Assembly: GCF_020080835.1 (NCBI RefSeq)
Contig: NC_058162.1
Span: forward strand, 19,995,203 to 20,059,202
Length of the DNA: 64,000 nt
Direction: 5' to 3'
Origin: Cotesia glomerata
Lineage: Eukaryota > Arthropoda > Insecta > Hymenoptera > Braconidae
Positions 12,127 to 24,069 of this stretch are shown here, piece by piece. A program made the position numbers and the translations under genes. The notes beneath the pieces were generated by a model that was not told where the DNA came from, made no database searches, and saw only the letters and a program-made list of their open reading frames with translations. How positions within the stretch are numbered: position 1 is the stretch's first letter; each line of letters begins with the position of its first letter.

Positions 12127-12915
12127 TGTAACGTTCCCAAATTTTTGGTAGTAAATCTATACTTCTATACTAATATTATAAAGAGGAAAGATTTGATTGT
12201 TTGTTTGTTTGTTTGCATCGAATAGGCTCCGAAACTACTGAACCGGTTTGAAAAATTCTTTCACTGTTGGGGAGCTACACTATCCCCGGTTGATATAGAC
12301 TATATTACATCATAATTAATGTTGAAATTTTTGTTAAATACCCGTGCGAAGCCGGGGCGGACTGCTAGTTGTAAATAATTTAAGTCCAGGTTTGGCTTCG
12401 TGAGGGTATCAATAGACCCCAGGTGAGCCTGTCATTGGTCGCGGGTGAAGGATTTTAACTGAACGCTGAACTTCAGCATTTAGGGTAGGGAAACAGGGAA
12501 AGCCACGCTATTAAGTGTGCACTCCTGTAAGTTTATTTAAATGAAAACTCATAATTTAAAATTAAAGTTAAGTTTTAATAAAAATGAGTAAAAAGCCAAG
12601 AGCGTAGTTAGTCCTCACAGCTTCGGGACTCGCCCTGGACTGACTAACCGCAGAATAATTATAAATCGTCAAATCATAATCTTTGACGTTGCATCTCAGG
12701 TTACAGCCTGGTGGAGTTGTCGGAGCCCAGCTCTCACTGTGGTGTTTAGACTAAAACCCGGCGACTCTCTTATCATTGGAAATTTGCTGACGCAAAGTAA
12801 CGAATCACTCCCAGGGTCATTTAAAACTTTTAAATAAATTTTTAATTGTTAAATTTTTGCAAATAAAATTTCACCAAAATTAAGTCCCGCCCCTGAATTT
12901 GACCGGAACGTTACA
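12127..12915. mobile_element. Probable solo LTR, interrupted by a Helitron
   Basis: The block is bounded by TGTAACGTTCC and its exact reverse complement GGAACGTTACA, the TG...CA inverted ends typical of LTRs. It contains AATAAA signals near the right end and has no coding sequence. Removing the 205-bp Helitron leaves about 585 bp. No convincing 4-6 bp flanking duplication was found, so a TIR-type element remains possible. Confidence 0.4.
12164..12368 (+). mobile_element. Short non-autonomous Helitron, Lep1-like
   Basis: It starts TCTATACTAATATTATAAAG, continues through CTCCGAAACTACTGAACCGG and GGGGAGCTACACTAT, and ends CCCGTGCGAAGCCGGGGCGG...CTAG before a T. A 5' TC, a GC-rich hairpin near the 3' end, a CTRR terminus and a following T are Helitron hallmarks. 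From memory the text closely resembles the Lep1 Helitrons abundant in Lepidoptera. Non-coding. Confidence 0.75.
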
Positions 12916-12989
12916 GTTATTGAAGTTCTTTTATCTTCTCTTCAGTATAAATTAGACGTATTTTTTCCAAAGTTTTCGTGCTGAACTCT

Positions 12990-13562
12990 TTATAAAGACT
13001 TTGAAAATCCATACCATAAGTTATTAAAACCACTTTTTCTCAAGTAAAAAGAGGAATTAATTGATCCAAAAAAAATTTTGATAAGTTCAGTGATGGTTTT
13101 TCTTTCTACTGTTGTGCTTTTTATTAAAAAAATTTTATTAGTAACTTAGGCAAAAAAAGTTTCAAGTTTCGAAGTTTCCATTTTTTTTAAATTTTGCAAC
13201 GTTTTGTTGATTTATTTTCAATTTCTTCAGGCAACCTGCAAAACAAAATATGAATTAAAATACGTCGAATTAATCAACTTCTTAGATGTAAATATAGAGC
13301 TAATGATCGACGATATAAATCAGCTAAACGTTGTAACATTTGAAAAATTAACATCGAAACTTTTTTGGTTAAAGTTTGTAATAAAATTTGTTGAATATTA
13401 TTAAATTGGACGAGAACAATAGTCACAATTGTGCTTTTTGTATCATTTATATATTATGACTATCCGGTATGATTTAATAAGACAAATTGTTGGGATCTTG
13501 ATATTTCGTTGACAGTAAAGCATACTGTCTCATACGGTCCACGCATGCAAAGTATATTTTTG
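12990..13562. repeat. Dispersed repeat E, copy 2 (partial, with about 300-bp insertion)
   Basis: Resembles 8700-8960: TATTAAAACCACTTT, TTTTGATAAGTTCAGTGATGG, then TTGTATCATT, ATGATTTAATAAGACAAA and the right-hand CACGCATGC end. An extra block at about 13128-13428 is flanked by TTGTGCTTTTT on both sides, which looks like an 11-bp target duplication. The inserted block itself is not identified. Confidence 0.4.
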
Positions 13563-15558
13563 TCATACTTGCTCCAAAAGTTCAACTTTTGAGCGTTGGG
13601 TGGCGCCCATAAAGGGACTTTTTTTACAGCCTAGGCCGTGAAGTTTACCTACCCCTTTTTTACGGACTTTTCGTGTACACCCAGACGGAATTGAGAGAGA
13701 TTGTAAAAAAAAAGTCACATTCTAGTGTACTGACCGGTGATTTTGAGTAAATATTAGACTTAGTTACTATTGAGTGGCGCTAATTATCTCTCTTCGGGTA
13801 GTTTATTACCAGGCGAACCTAATATATGTTAATAAAATAACAACTACGCGTTTTATCAACAATAAATACACGATACAAGTGAATAATAAATATTAATCAT
13901 ACTCTCAACATAAATAAATATTAAGAAACAGATAATTATTATAAAATTAAGTTTTTTGGCCCCTGTGAAACTTCATAAAATTTAAATGTCATTATTTGCC
14001 TCACATCATTCAAAAGTTAAACTTATGGAGTGATAATGACAAAAAATATTGTATGTCATTTGGCTGTTTAGAGGCGATATTGACAACGACTTTTTTCGAT
14101 ATTTGCTTTAACATTTGTGACGCAAATGTTCGGAAAAGAGCGTTAAAATTACACCCACTTCGAACATTCCCACCACAAACCTTCAGCTCATATCGAAATA
14201 TTGTCGCTGTCAGAATACCGCCACTTTACGGCCTTATGACATAAATATCTCTTTTTTTACATCACTCAGCTATCGTCAATTAATAAGGTTGACAATTAGC
14301 GTGGCTATAGAAGTTATTAATGTCATTAATGAAAAAAATTTTTCCCAGAAAATAAATGTATCATCACTAAAAATAGATGTTATATTATCACATCAAAATT
14401 GAATCAAAAGCCAAATCACAGTTTAGATTGAGACCAGAATTTAATAAAATAAATTTTTAGCATAGGATGTTTTGAATAATAATGCTACTAATTGGAGTGA
14501 TAAATATGATTCAATGAAATTAATTGTGGCTTACGAATCTCCATTGAGATATAGTCACGCTTCGAACCATATGCAACCACGAATACATACATGTTTACCG
14601 CAGCATGAACGACAAATCCACATCATCATTCTCCGCGCATTGATATTATTTATATGCTACACCCACTGAGCACCGTGTAATTTTATTATTCTCTTAGGTT
14701 TGATATTCATACATAGACAAAATTGTTGAGAATCTAAAAAGCTATATTTCAAGTGATTATTTGACAGTGAAAAATTGAAAACGGCTGATAGGTAAAAAAC
14801 ATGAATAATTTTCAGTTTTTTTATTATTTTATTTTTTGACTTTCGTTATCTGCTTGTTCTACTGAATCGCACAATATAAGTTAAAGATATCATTTTTTAT
14901 GCTATACTAACTTTACTCTAATAGTATTATAGAAATTAACTGGATAGAGATAAGTAAAGGCTACAAAGACAGAATAAACATATGGTTGTTTTACTTCGAA
15001 TGGTTAATTTGAAATTTTTGTTAATTATCAAAAGTAAAACAATTCTAGATAGTAATTGCTAGAAAGGTTTTTTTTTTATTTTATAAAAAATGAAAATTCA
15101 ACAGCATAAAAGTAGGTCGATGGAGGACATTTTATTCAAATCTCTGTTTTTGCAATGTTTCATTAAAGCAATCAGCTTTGCAGATTTTCATTTAAAAATA
15201 ATTTTTTTTTCTAATTTTGTTCGTCTCTATTACAGTCATATTACATTTCCAAGATAGTGACAGGATATAAATATCATGAAAATACAAAGAATAAATGAAT
15301 CCGATGATATAAAAAACAATTCGTTCTGTTTGTTAAAAAAAAAAAAAAAATATTTTTTAAAAAAGATACAAAATCTGAAATAGCACACAGCTGACTCTTA
15401 TGTTATCATGAAAAATTAGTGAAAAAAATATTGGTAATTGTTGATAAATAGTAAGTATGCAGTTCTACATTGATTGATATTTTTTTATTTGAAAACGTAA
15501 TAAATAGACAAAAACACTTGAGCTTTGAAAAAACTCTTTCAGTGCAATTTTTCTGAGT
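13563..15558. other. Spacer without recognised features
   Basis: AT-rich DNA with GC-richer patches at 13590-13800 and 14100-14230. Two open frames of 65-82 codons have no family motifs. No repeat edges were identified. Confidence 0.4.
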
Positions 15559-15719
15559 TTTTTAACTTCCCGCTAAGAACATCGAAGATTTTCAAAAATC
15601 GGGAAGTGATTGGTTTTACCCCGTTTTGCAAAAATCGAGTTTTCATCGGATCTCGACGTTTGAAGGCCACAGGAAGCTTCCCTGACTATCCCCGCGAGTG
15701 TGTCACTATGTCTGTATGT

Positions 15720-16371
15720 TTCTTTTTTTTTTTTTTCTTTTTTTAGAGGGGGGAATCCTTTTTGCGGATTCCAGGCATAACTGTTTCGCCTGGATATGTG
15801 AAGACTCGACGCAGCGTCATACTAAAACTCGACGCTAACGCCCCTACTAACTAAACCCCTTTTCTTTCTTTTCCTCTAATCCCTCATGGGAACCGCCGTC
15901 AGGCATTACTTCATGAGGGGAGGAACTAGCTACTGCTCTTCTTTCTGGTGGCTAAGGTGTTAACTACCTTCCTTCTATCTTCTGATATTTGCTCTTCTTC
16001 TTTCGGTGGAACGCAGGTCTTTGAGGATTTCTGTTGCAAACGTGTTGGTAGCGTTCCAGGCAGCTTCTGATGACAACATTGCTTCCACTAGTGAATCTGG
16101 TTGCATTCTCTGGTTCAGGATCCTCTCTAACTCTTCACGCTGTGGATCGAAACGAGGACATACAAAGAAGACGTGCTCCGCATCTTCAGCAACTCCTGGG
16201 CAGGACGGGCACTCCGAAGAGTCATCGTGCTTAAAGCGGTGAAGATACTCTCGAAAACACCCATATCCCGACAACATCTGCGTAAGATAGTAATTGACCT
16301 CGCCGTGATTCCGGTTAAGCCAAATGTCGATCCGAGGTATGAGGCGGTGCTTCCACCTACCCTTCTCTGCA
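15720..16371 (-). mobile_element. 5'-truncated R1-clade LINE, family M, with 15-bp target duplication
   Basis: About 650 bp of family M (A-rich tail, 3' UTR and ORF2 end) inserted where the HINE text ACTATGTCTGTATGT precedes its TG tract. That 15-mer occurs at 15705-15719 and again at 16388-16402, giving a clear target duplication. About 16 bp of extra TG-like sequence separates the 5' end from the right copy. Confidence 0.85.
15975..16371 (-). pseudogene. LINE M ORF2 C-terminal fragment
   Basis: Encodes only the C-terminal Cys/His region of an R1-clade ORF2 (CPSC...EDAEHVFFVCPRF, the CX2C...HX4C motif) and the last about 55 residues ending STERRRANIRR. RT and endonuclease are absent by 5' truncation. 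The fragment is intact in frame over its last 100 codons, so the insertion is fairly young. Confidence 0.8.
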
Positions 16372-16395
16372 ATGTGTGTCTATGTGTACTATGTC

Positions 16396-16520
<125 letters not shown>

Positions 16521-17353
16521 GTATGTAAACTTCCTATAACTTTTGAATGGTTTGACTGATTTCACCGCGGTTGGTGCCGTTCGGAAGGGCTTTGTCAAAC
16601 TTAGATTTTAAATACAATTTGGACCGATTCGGACCGATAGATTTCGAGAAATCTGAAAAAAATTGAGAAAAGAATTTTTTTTTATAACTTTTAAGCAGCT
16701 CTATCAATCAACTCCAAAAACTAATCAGCTCTTAACCTTGAAAAACGACGTCGATTGTCGCTAATCCGGTCAAAATCGGTTGATTCGTTCGAGAGATATC
16801 GTGAAGGAAAGAAAACCGAAAAAAGTTTTTTTTCGGAATTACTCCGAAATTTATAGTTCGATCAATTCGAACTTAAAAATTCTTTATGAGGCCTAAATAA
16901 CTGCGTCGAATGCCGCCAACCGCTTAAAAATCGGTTCATCCATTCAAAAGCTATTGCGGTTTAAAAATTCAAAAAATAGTGTTTTATCAAACCTCTATCA
17001 GACTTTTGAGCTCGAAGAGCTCAAAAGCATAGAAAAGCTATCTCTTTGAGTTATCTCGGAGAGCTCAAAACAATACATAAATTGTATTTTTGAGCTCAAA
17101 GAGCTAAAAAACGGCATATAAGTGTCATTTTAAGCGTCTAGGAATGGAATTAGCGGGAAGTTGCAGGGATGGCCTTCAGGATCAATCGTTTTCCTAATTT
17201 TTTTTAATCAAGTTTTAATTTATTTTTCAATCTTAAAAAATTATTTATTTACTCAATTAGTCCTTATTCATTTTTATTATAAAATTCATTCATTACTATA
17301 TATGGTAATTGAATATATCTGCATCAATTTATAAACTAAAATTTTCTGTGGAA

Positions 17354-17583
17354 TAGTATATTACACTCCTAGGGAAGTAAAGTAAGAAATGTCCCAGATC
17401 ACAGGTAATTGTTGGCCGAGGCGAAGCCGAGGTCAACAAACATGTGATCTGAGGCTTTCTTATTTACTTCCCGAGCAGTGTATACTATTTTTTTCCCCGA
17501 CGAAGGCGGAAAGCGGCAACTTCGTTTCGCGCAGCGGGGCTAAAGTTGACGCTTTACGCCCGGAGGGGAAAAAAAAATTTTAT
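17354..17583. repeat. GC-rich palindrome with GGCCGAGGCGAAGCCGAGG centre
   Basis: Arms AGTATATTACAC...GGGAAGTAAAGTAAGAAA...CAGATCACA and the complementary TGTGATCTGAGGCTTTCTT...TTTACTTCCC...GTGTATACT surround the centre. TATACTATTTTTTTCC and a GC-rich tract follow on the right. The centre and outer ends match the copy at 10108, but the arms do not. Confidence 0.6.
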
Positions 17584-17864
17584 TAAGCATTAGTTATTTG
17601 TTTTAATAAAATTTAAATCATGGTTCTTGATAAACTTAACTGACATTTTTGCACTAATTATTTTTATGATTATCTACCTATTAATCAATTTTTAATTAAA
17701 ATTATATGAATGAATTTATATAATTCATCTCTGAATAAATGTTAAAAAAAATAAGTAAGTATTTCAATTCTAGAGATTAAGAATTATGTAAACACACGAG
17801 GCAGTACGCAAGACTCTCGACTACAGCGAACCATATAGCACGCTCTAAGAGCGATCCCATCAAC
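17584..17864. other. AT-rich spacer
   Basis: Nothing recognised. Confidence 0.4.
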
Positions 17865-18901
17865 AGACTCGATAGAGTCTGGCGCCAAATTCCGTTCTCA
17901 AGCCAGACTACCGAGTGTTTATAAACCGTAAGCAGAACGGTTTTTTGAGGTTACAAATTTTTTTTCAAATTTATTTTGATTTTTTTTTTATATGATATTT
18001 TATAATAGTAGTTCATGCTCTTTATTACACGTATTACTTGATTATTATCAATTATCTTTATAATTTATATTTAAAATTATTAAAAATAATTAGCACAAAC
18101 TATAGCGACCCAGATTTTTAGATTCTAACTTTTTTTTTATGTAAAAAGCGGACGATCAGAGACTAAATAATGTAAGAATGCATGCTAATCTTATAATAGA
18201 TGGAAACTACAGTGAAAAAAGACATTTAACAGTTCACAATTACATACGCCAGGCGGCGCAAGAATAACTTTTACATGAATTATAGCTTAAAGGGGATAGT
18301 TGGCCACCGGAAATGTATTAAATTAAAATTGTCAATTTTTATTATAATTACAAAAAATACTGAAATCCGAGCAAAAGCAGTTTCACTGTAAAAAAAAATC
18401 GCGCCAAGTCCACGTTCATGAGACTATTAAGAAAAAATAATTTTATTTCTTTACAAAAAGATATAAAATAAAAAATTAAAAAATCCAAGTAACCGATATG
18501 GTTGTATGTGATTTTCGAAAATTAAAAAAAAATTTTGTTGTAAATTTAAAAATTAAAAGAAACCAATTTTGGAACGTACTTGGTGTGCATGATTGTGAAC
18601 TTTAATTTTTTTTAAAAGTCCTAGTAGATAGATTTTAGGAATTTCATAAAAAGTGAAATATTTTGTAACCACGCACACTAAATACGTTCCAAAATTGTTT
18701 CTTTTAATTTTTAAATTTACAAAAAAATTTTTTTTAATTTTCGAAAATCATATACAACCATATCGGTTACTTGGATTTTTTAATTTTTTTTTTTTTTTAT
18801 ATCTTTTTGTAAAGAAATAAAATTTTTTTTTCTTAATAGTCTTATGAACGTGGACTTGGCGCGATTTTTTTACAGTGACACTGTTTTTGCTCGGATATTT
18901 T
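17865..18901 (+). mobile_element. Dispersed repeat C, copy 2, with foldback right end
   Basis: 17865-18590 matches the reverse of 1-745. Its right end is a foldback: 18364-18588 (GAGCAAAAGCAGTTTCACTG to GGAACGTACTTGGTGTGC) is the reverse complement of 18678-18901, separated by about 90 bp. The outer arm ends AACGTGGACTTGGCGCGA...TGCTCGG. No coding capacity. Confidence 0.65.
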
Positions 18902-19157
18902 AGTCACCTAACGCATAGCTATCAAAGCGATCTAGTAGTTGACTACAGTAAGAATCTAAAACATGGTTAAATGGGGATAGCTACTGTAACAATACAGTAT
19001 AGCTTTAAAATCGATATTTTTTTTTTTATTACTCACGTCTCATGGGAGATAAATATTATGTTAGCACTCGTCTTTAAGTAAAATTAACAGCTGATGACTA
19101 ATTTTATAATAACAGCATGAGTTTTGTATAAATTAAACGGTTATTAGATGCAGTAAA
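18902..19157. other. Spacer
   Basis: Nothing recognised. Confidence 0.4.
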
Positions 19158-19582
19158 CCTAGTAGAAATAATCAAGTTTTCACTCAATTTAAACCAGTAA
19201 CTGGCCAGTGATATCACGTAGGAACTAGAAATTGCACCACCCACAACTAAGTCGTAATTAATTTATGTTTTTTGTATGTACAGGTTAATATTTATTTATT
19301 TATTTATTTATTTATTCTTTATCAATCGTTGCGTTATGTTAGATTTGATTGTTAATTTTTTAAAACAAATCTTATCATTTTTTGATCGACTGAGAATTTT
19401 GATAGCTTCAAAATTTCCACCAAAATTTACATTTTTTTCAAAGCTATCATGTTTCATTGAATCTTTAATGAACTGGCCAGTTACTTGACAGAAATTCGAT
19501 ATTATACTGGCCAGTTCCTGGTTTAAGTCTAGTTAAACTGGCCAGTTACTAGCCAAAATCTCGATGTTATTTCTACTAGTGA
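19158..19582. mobile_element. Inverted-repeat element with repeated ACTGGCCAGT motif
   Basis: The ends are CTAGTAGAAATAA (19158) and TTATTTCTACTAG (ending about 19582). Inside, the self-complementary motif AACTGGCCAGT or a near match occurs about five times, twice next to AAACCAGTAACT or its complement. A TTTA run at 19290-19315 interrupts it. Probably a decayed MITE. Confidence 0.5.
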
Positions 19583-22500
19583 AGTTCAATTACCTACCAC
19601 ACAAAAATTATTCTTGGTGACGATCAAGAACTGCTAAAATTGAAATAAGAATGTAAATAAAAAAAAACAAAAAAAAAATTAGACGTGTTAATACTAGAAA
19701 AATGAGGTTGACGTGATGGATGAAAATTGATTTGTATAACAAGATCAAAATGAAATAGAAATTAAAGAAAAGTCATAATAATTAATTGTTTCGTATTTAG
19801 CACATGCTAATTGCTCAAAATAAAATTACTTTAATTATTTCAATTTTTCTTAGATTTTTTCAACTATCCACCCCCCCCCCCATCCCACCATCAGGGCTTT
19901 ATCCCTGGATCCCATCGTTGTTCTGGAATTGATCGCTGCATTTGTAATAAAAATTAGTATCTGCTCGTGCGGTGTTGTTAATTGCCCACAAGAGCGAAAT
20001 TGAGCGCACAAAGTGAGTTTCACGAGTGACTATTTTGTGTATAGGAATAATAGAATATAGATTATCTACGTATTTATGTACAGTCGTATCTTTATTTTTG
20101 CTGATTGGAAACAATAGTGACGAGTTTTTTTGTGAGAAATTTGACGTAAAATATTTTATCGACAGTAAAACACAACCAGTAGCGTTCACGCTAACGGCGT
20201 GTACAATAGGATGTATATAATATAGTCTGTAAATACATGACTTGCTTGTAAACACTCTAATCGCCAAAATATTCGGTCTATTGATTCTATTTTTTTCTTT
20301 ATTAGCTTTATAATCACCGTAGTTGTGGCGTATTAAAATGGTTGTCTAATTGGCTGTCGTTTATTTATAACCGATAAACAAAAAAATTCGGCTAGTCCTT
20401 CATACACTTGAATTGATTGTAAAATGAATTTTCTAAAATGATTTTTAGTCTTAACCAGCATATAGGCACTGCTAATCTCATTTGTAGTTGCAGCGCATGC
20501 ATCTTAGTTTTCTCATTTGAGCAGAAATGCCGCGAAACATTTTAAATTATAATTGTCATAATTCGTTTACTTATTTGATAACATGAATTCTTACACTCTC
20601 ATCTTTGTCCTTTTATAATTTACCGTCTTAGTTATCATAAATAAGTTTTTCTCTTTTCCATTTCACTTTGAGGATTAACAAAACAATTTATGTTTCATTA
20701 AAAATTAAATTAGTGTCACGATGCGTATAGTTTGGATTTTCTGAGCTTTTTTGAAATTTTGAGCTAGTGTTGACTCAATAACTTTTGATGAATACAATTT
20801 TATTGCTCATATGCATGTCATGACAGCAGATTCGGTCTTTTTACAATTGCACCTTAACTTTAGTCTAGTGACGTCACTTTAATCATCAGAACCGCTCTGT
20901 TGGCTTCTATGTATCGATAATAATTGTTGTTTAAATTAGAAAAAATAATTTGTTCGTATTCATTAGTCATCCAGAATAAATTTTTCTCTAACGAGGTAGT
21001 TTTTATGAATTTCATAACTTTTTACCAATTTTTCTGTGAGATTTTATTCAAACTACTATGTAAAGATTTTTCATCCACTGTAAAAAATTTAAAGTATATT
21101 CAGAGTGAATCATCAATTTCATCACACGTAGTACCGGAGTAAAAAAATAGATCACTTCGCGTACGGATGAAATCTTGAATTTTTTGCGTGCATTTTTAGA
21201 TGTGTAAACTTCAAAAAATTGAAATTGTTTATCATTCAATACTTGTTTTTAAATTAAACAAAAACTTATAACAAAAATTTTGACTAAGTGACTTGATCTT
21301 TAAAAGGATAATTTGTTTTTTAGATTTATCTTCCTCTTTTATCCTCAAAGATATAATTTTGTTACATTTATCGGAAAAGGAAATGTTAAATTGTCAATAG
21401 TGAATGAAAGCGTCAAATCATTATTTCAAATAAAAAGATTTGTGTCATAATGTAGTTAGGGTGCATATAAAAAAGTAAATGACATATTTTCAAGACAGCT
21501 AAGAAGTCATCATAGGAATATACGTCAAGTCTTTAATCATGTCCTAAGTATTGTCGGGTAGTGTGGGAAAACTGTCACATTTACTATTCAACTACAAGTG
21601 CATACAAGTATGTAAAATCTTTCGTATATGCATATATATATGAACTACATGTTCATGAAGATTACTATTTCGATAGTATGAAAGTCACGCTCTAGAAATC
21701 ACGAATCTGCTACCATAATTATTGTAGAATAGTGTTTTTGTATACATTATCACAAGGATTTTGTTTATTTGAAGGTCTCGCAGTAATTTTTTATTATCAC
21801 GTCCAACCGATCTGGAATCTTATTCGACAAGTTAAACGATTCATGACACGAGCGCTAAAGTCGAAAGTTTAAATTCATTTTTCTCATTCAAATAGCTCCT
21901 TATAATATTAAATTTATTTGCAATAAAATGTTTATTAACCATTTTTAAGTATTTTAAAACCATTTTTATTTTCGGTTGTATATTTTCCTATTATATTTAT
22001 TTATAGACACTGATGTATAGCGTGACGAAAAAATATTATTAATTCAATTTATCTAGCAAATAGAAAATATACAACAGCTATAAAATATGAATTGAAGAAG
22101 TTAAAAATATTCTATATCGAACAGTTAACTGTGAATACATAACACGGTTATTTACACAAAGTCTGTGTTAAAATATCGTTAAATACGGGCATATATACGC
22201 ACATTGTGCCCGTAAAGTTTTGCATATTTCAAAAGACATCATCATACGTACCCAGAGATTCAATCGATATTTATTGATTGCATGGTCGAAAAAGGTTAAG
22301 GGTGGTTATTATCAAGTTTGCTATCGTGGCTTGTACTTTTTGCTTTTTTTTTTTATCAATCTTGAGGTTAATAATGCAATTGTAATACTGATAGTGTTAC
22401 ATTTATATTGTTGATAGCTTGTAATAAATCGATTAACATGATAAAATTCATTTGGGTCTTTTAAATTATTTTGAATTTTAGTGATAAAAATTTACAAATT

Positions 22501-22979
22501 TTCGAAAGTACGGCACCGCTGCTAATATAAAAAAAAATTTTTTTAAATACAACCCTTAAAAAAATTTACTCTTCTTTCGTTCACTTAATTGTATTAGGTT
22601 TCAGCCATTTTTCTAACTTTGTTTATATATTTTTGACGATAATGAGAGAATGCCTCGTTTTACACAGAAAGAAAATTCAAGGAATTTTTTCAATTTTTCT
22701 ATCGTAATCTATCTTATATAGAATTGTAAAGGTGAACTATACTTTCCATATAATAATTTTTAAGATACAATATCGTTAATTTTATTTAATAAATAATACT
22801 AGCAAGAGACTTAAAAAGACTAATACTATAGAGTTAATTATACAAAACGTGTGAGTGAACTTTACAATTCAACTATCGTAAAAATTGACAGTCGGTTTTT
22901 TTAAAAGGAATTTACGGAGGGAGAAGGTAGGAGATTGGACTGATTGGTAACTTTGCAGTAACCGAAAAATAAATCGGAA
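19583..22979. other. Long AT-rich stretch without recognised genes
   Basis: A C-run with GGGCTTTATCCCTGGATCCC (19870-19915), followed by TGCTCGTGCGGTGTTG and GAGCGCACAAAG, faintly resembles the GC-rich palindrome family seen at 52650. The largest frame (19899-20267, minus, 122 codons) has no motif. No splice-linked exons were found. It may be intergenic or intronic. Confidence 0.4.
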
Positions 22980-23055
22980 TTTTCATCTGGGAATCGAACC
23001 CAGAACTCTTAGTTGGTAGCCAGAGATTCTCCCTCTACGCTATCCGAGGTAAACT
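22980..23055 (-). pseudogene. tRNA-like sequence (box A/box B), probably SINE-derived
   Basis: On the minus strand it reads TACCTCGGATAGCGTAGAGG ... TTCTGGGTTCGATTCCCAG. The T arm CTGGG/CCCAG and box B GGTTCGATTCC are perfect. The anticodon arm is irregular and the 3' side does not pair with the 5' acceptor. Conserved-looking flank continues to about 23150, as in a tRNA-derived SINE. Confidence 0.5.
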
Positions 23056-23180
23056 ACTACTGACGTCCTTCAACATTTACCTAAGCTTTTACATACATTT
23101 ACATAAGCTCGGAGTCTAGCGCTGTGCACGGCCAATCCTCACACTAATTAAAAAACATTCTAATTCAACTATTGTAAAAT

Positions 23181-23331
23181 TTATTAACTTCCCGCAAAAA
23201 AAAATTGAAAATTTTCAAAAATCAGGAAGTTATTGGTTTTACCCCGTTTTTCGAAAATCGAGTTTTCATCAGATCTCTACGTTTTGAGGTCCTAGGAAGC
23301 TTTCCTGACTATTCCCGCAAAGGTGTCATCA

Positions 23332-23410
<79 letters not shown>

Positions 23411-24069
23411 AAACCTCTTATAACTTTTGAACGGCTGAACCGATTTCATCGCGATTGGTGACATTCGAATGGGCTTCGCCAAACTAAGATTTTCTGTTGA
23501 TTTGAATCAATTCGGACCGATAGATTTTGAGAAATTTGGAGAAATTTAAAAAAAATAGGAAAAAAATTTTTTTCTGAAGTGGTTTTTTTGGGATAACTTT
23601 TAAACGGCTCTACCGATCGATTCTAAAAACTAATCATCTCTCAACTTTGAAAAACCACGTTGATCGCTGCCAATCCGGTCAAAATCGGTTGATTCGTTCG
23701 AGAGATATCGTGAACGAAAGAAAACCGAAAAAAGTGTTTTTTTGGAGTTACTCCGAAATTTCTAGTTTGACCAATTAAAACTGAGATATTCTTTATGAGG
23801 CTTAAACTGCGTAGAATGCCGCCAACCGCGTAAAAATCGGTTCATTCATTCAAAAGTTATTGCGGTTTGAAAATTCAAAAAATAGTGTCCTATGAAACTT
23901 CTTCTCAAAGAGCTCAAAAGCATAGAACAGGTATCTTTTTGAGCTCGGAGAGCTCAAAACAACACACAGATTGTATTTTTGAGCTCGAAGAGCTGAAAAA
24001 AGTGGCCAGGTATTGACGGAATTAGCGGGAAGTTGCAGGGATGGCCTTTAGGGTCAACCGTTTTCCTAA
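23181..24069 (+). mobile_element. HINE-like repeat, copy 4 (uninterrupted)
   Basis: The cleanest copy in the window. It has TTAACTTCCCGC with CAGGAAGTT after it, the block through CTTTCCTGACTATTCCCGC, and a TG tract at 23336-23407. TGTAAACCTCTTATAACTTT and the body with GAGCTCGGAGAGCTC follow, then TTAGCGGGAAGTTGCAGGG and GTCAACCGTTTTCCTAA. It is about 890 bp with no coding sequence. Confidence 0.8.

Noticed and set aside
19899..20267. 122-codon minus-strand frame as a host gene
   Set aside because: No recognisable domain, no splice context, and partly repeat-like GC-rich sequence at one end.
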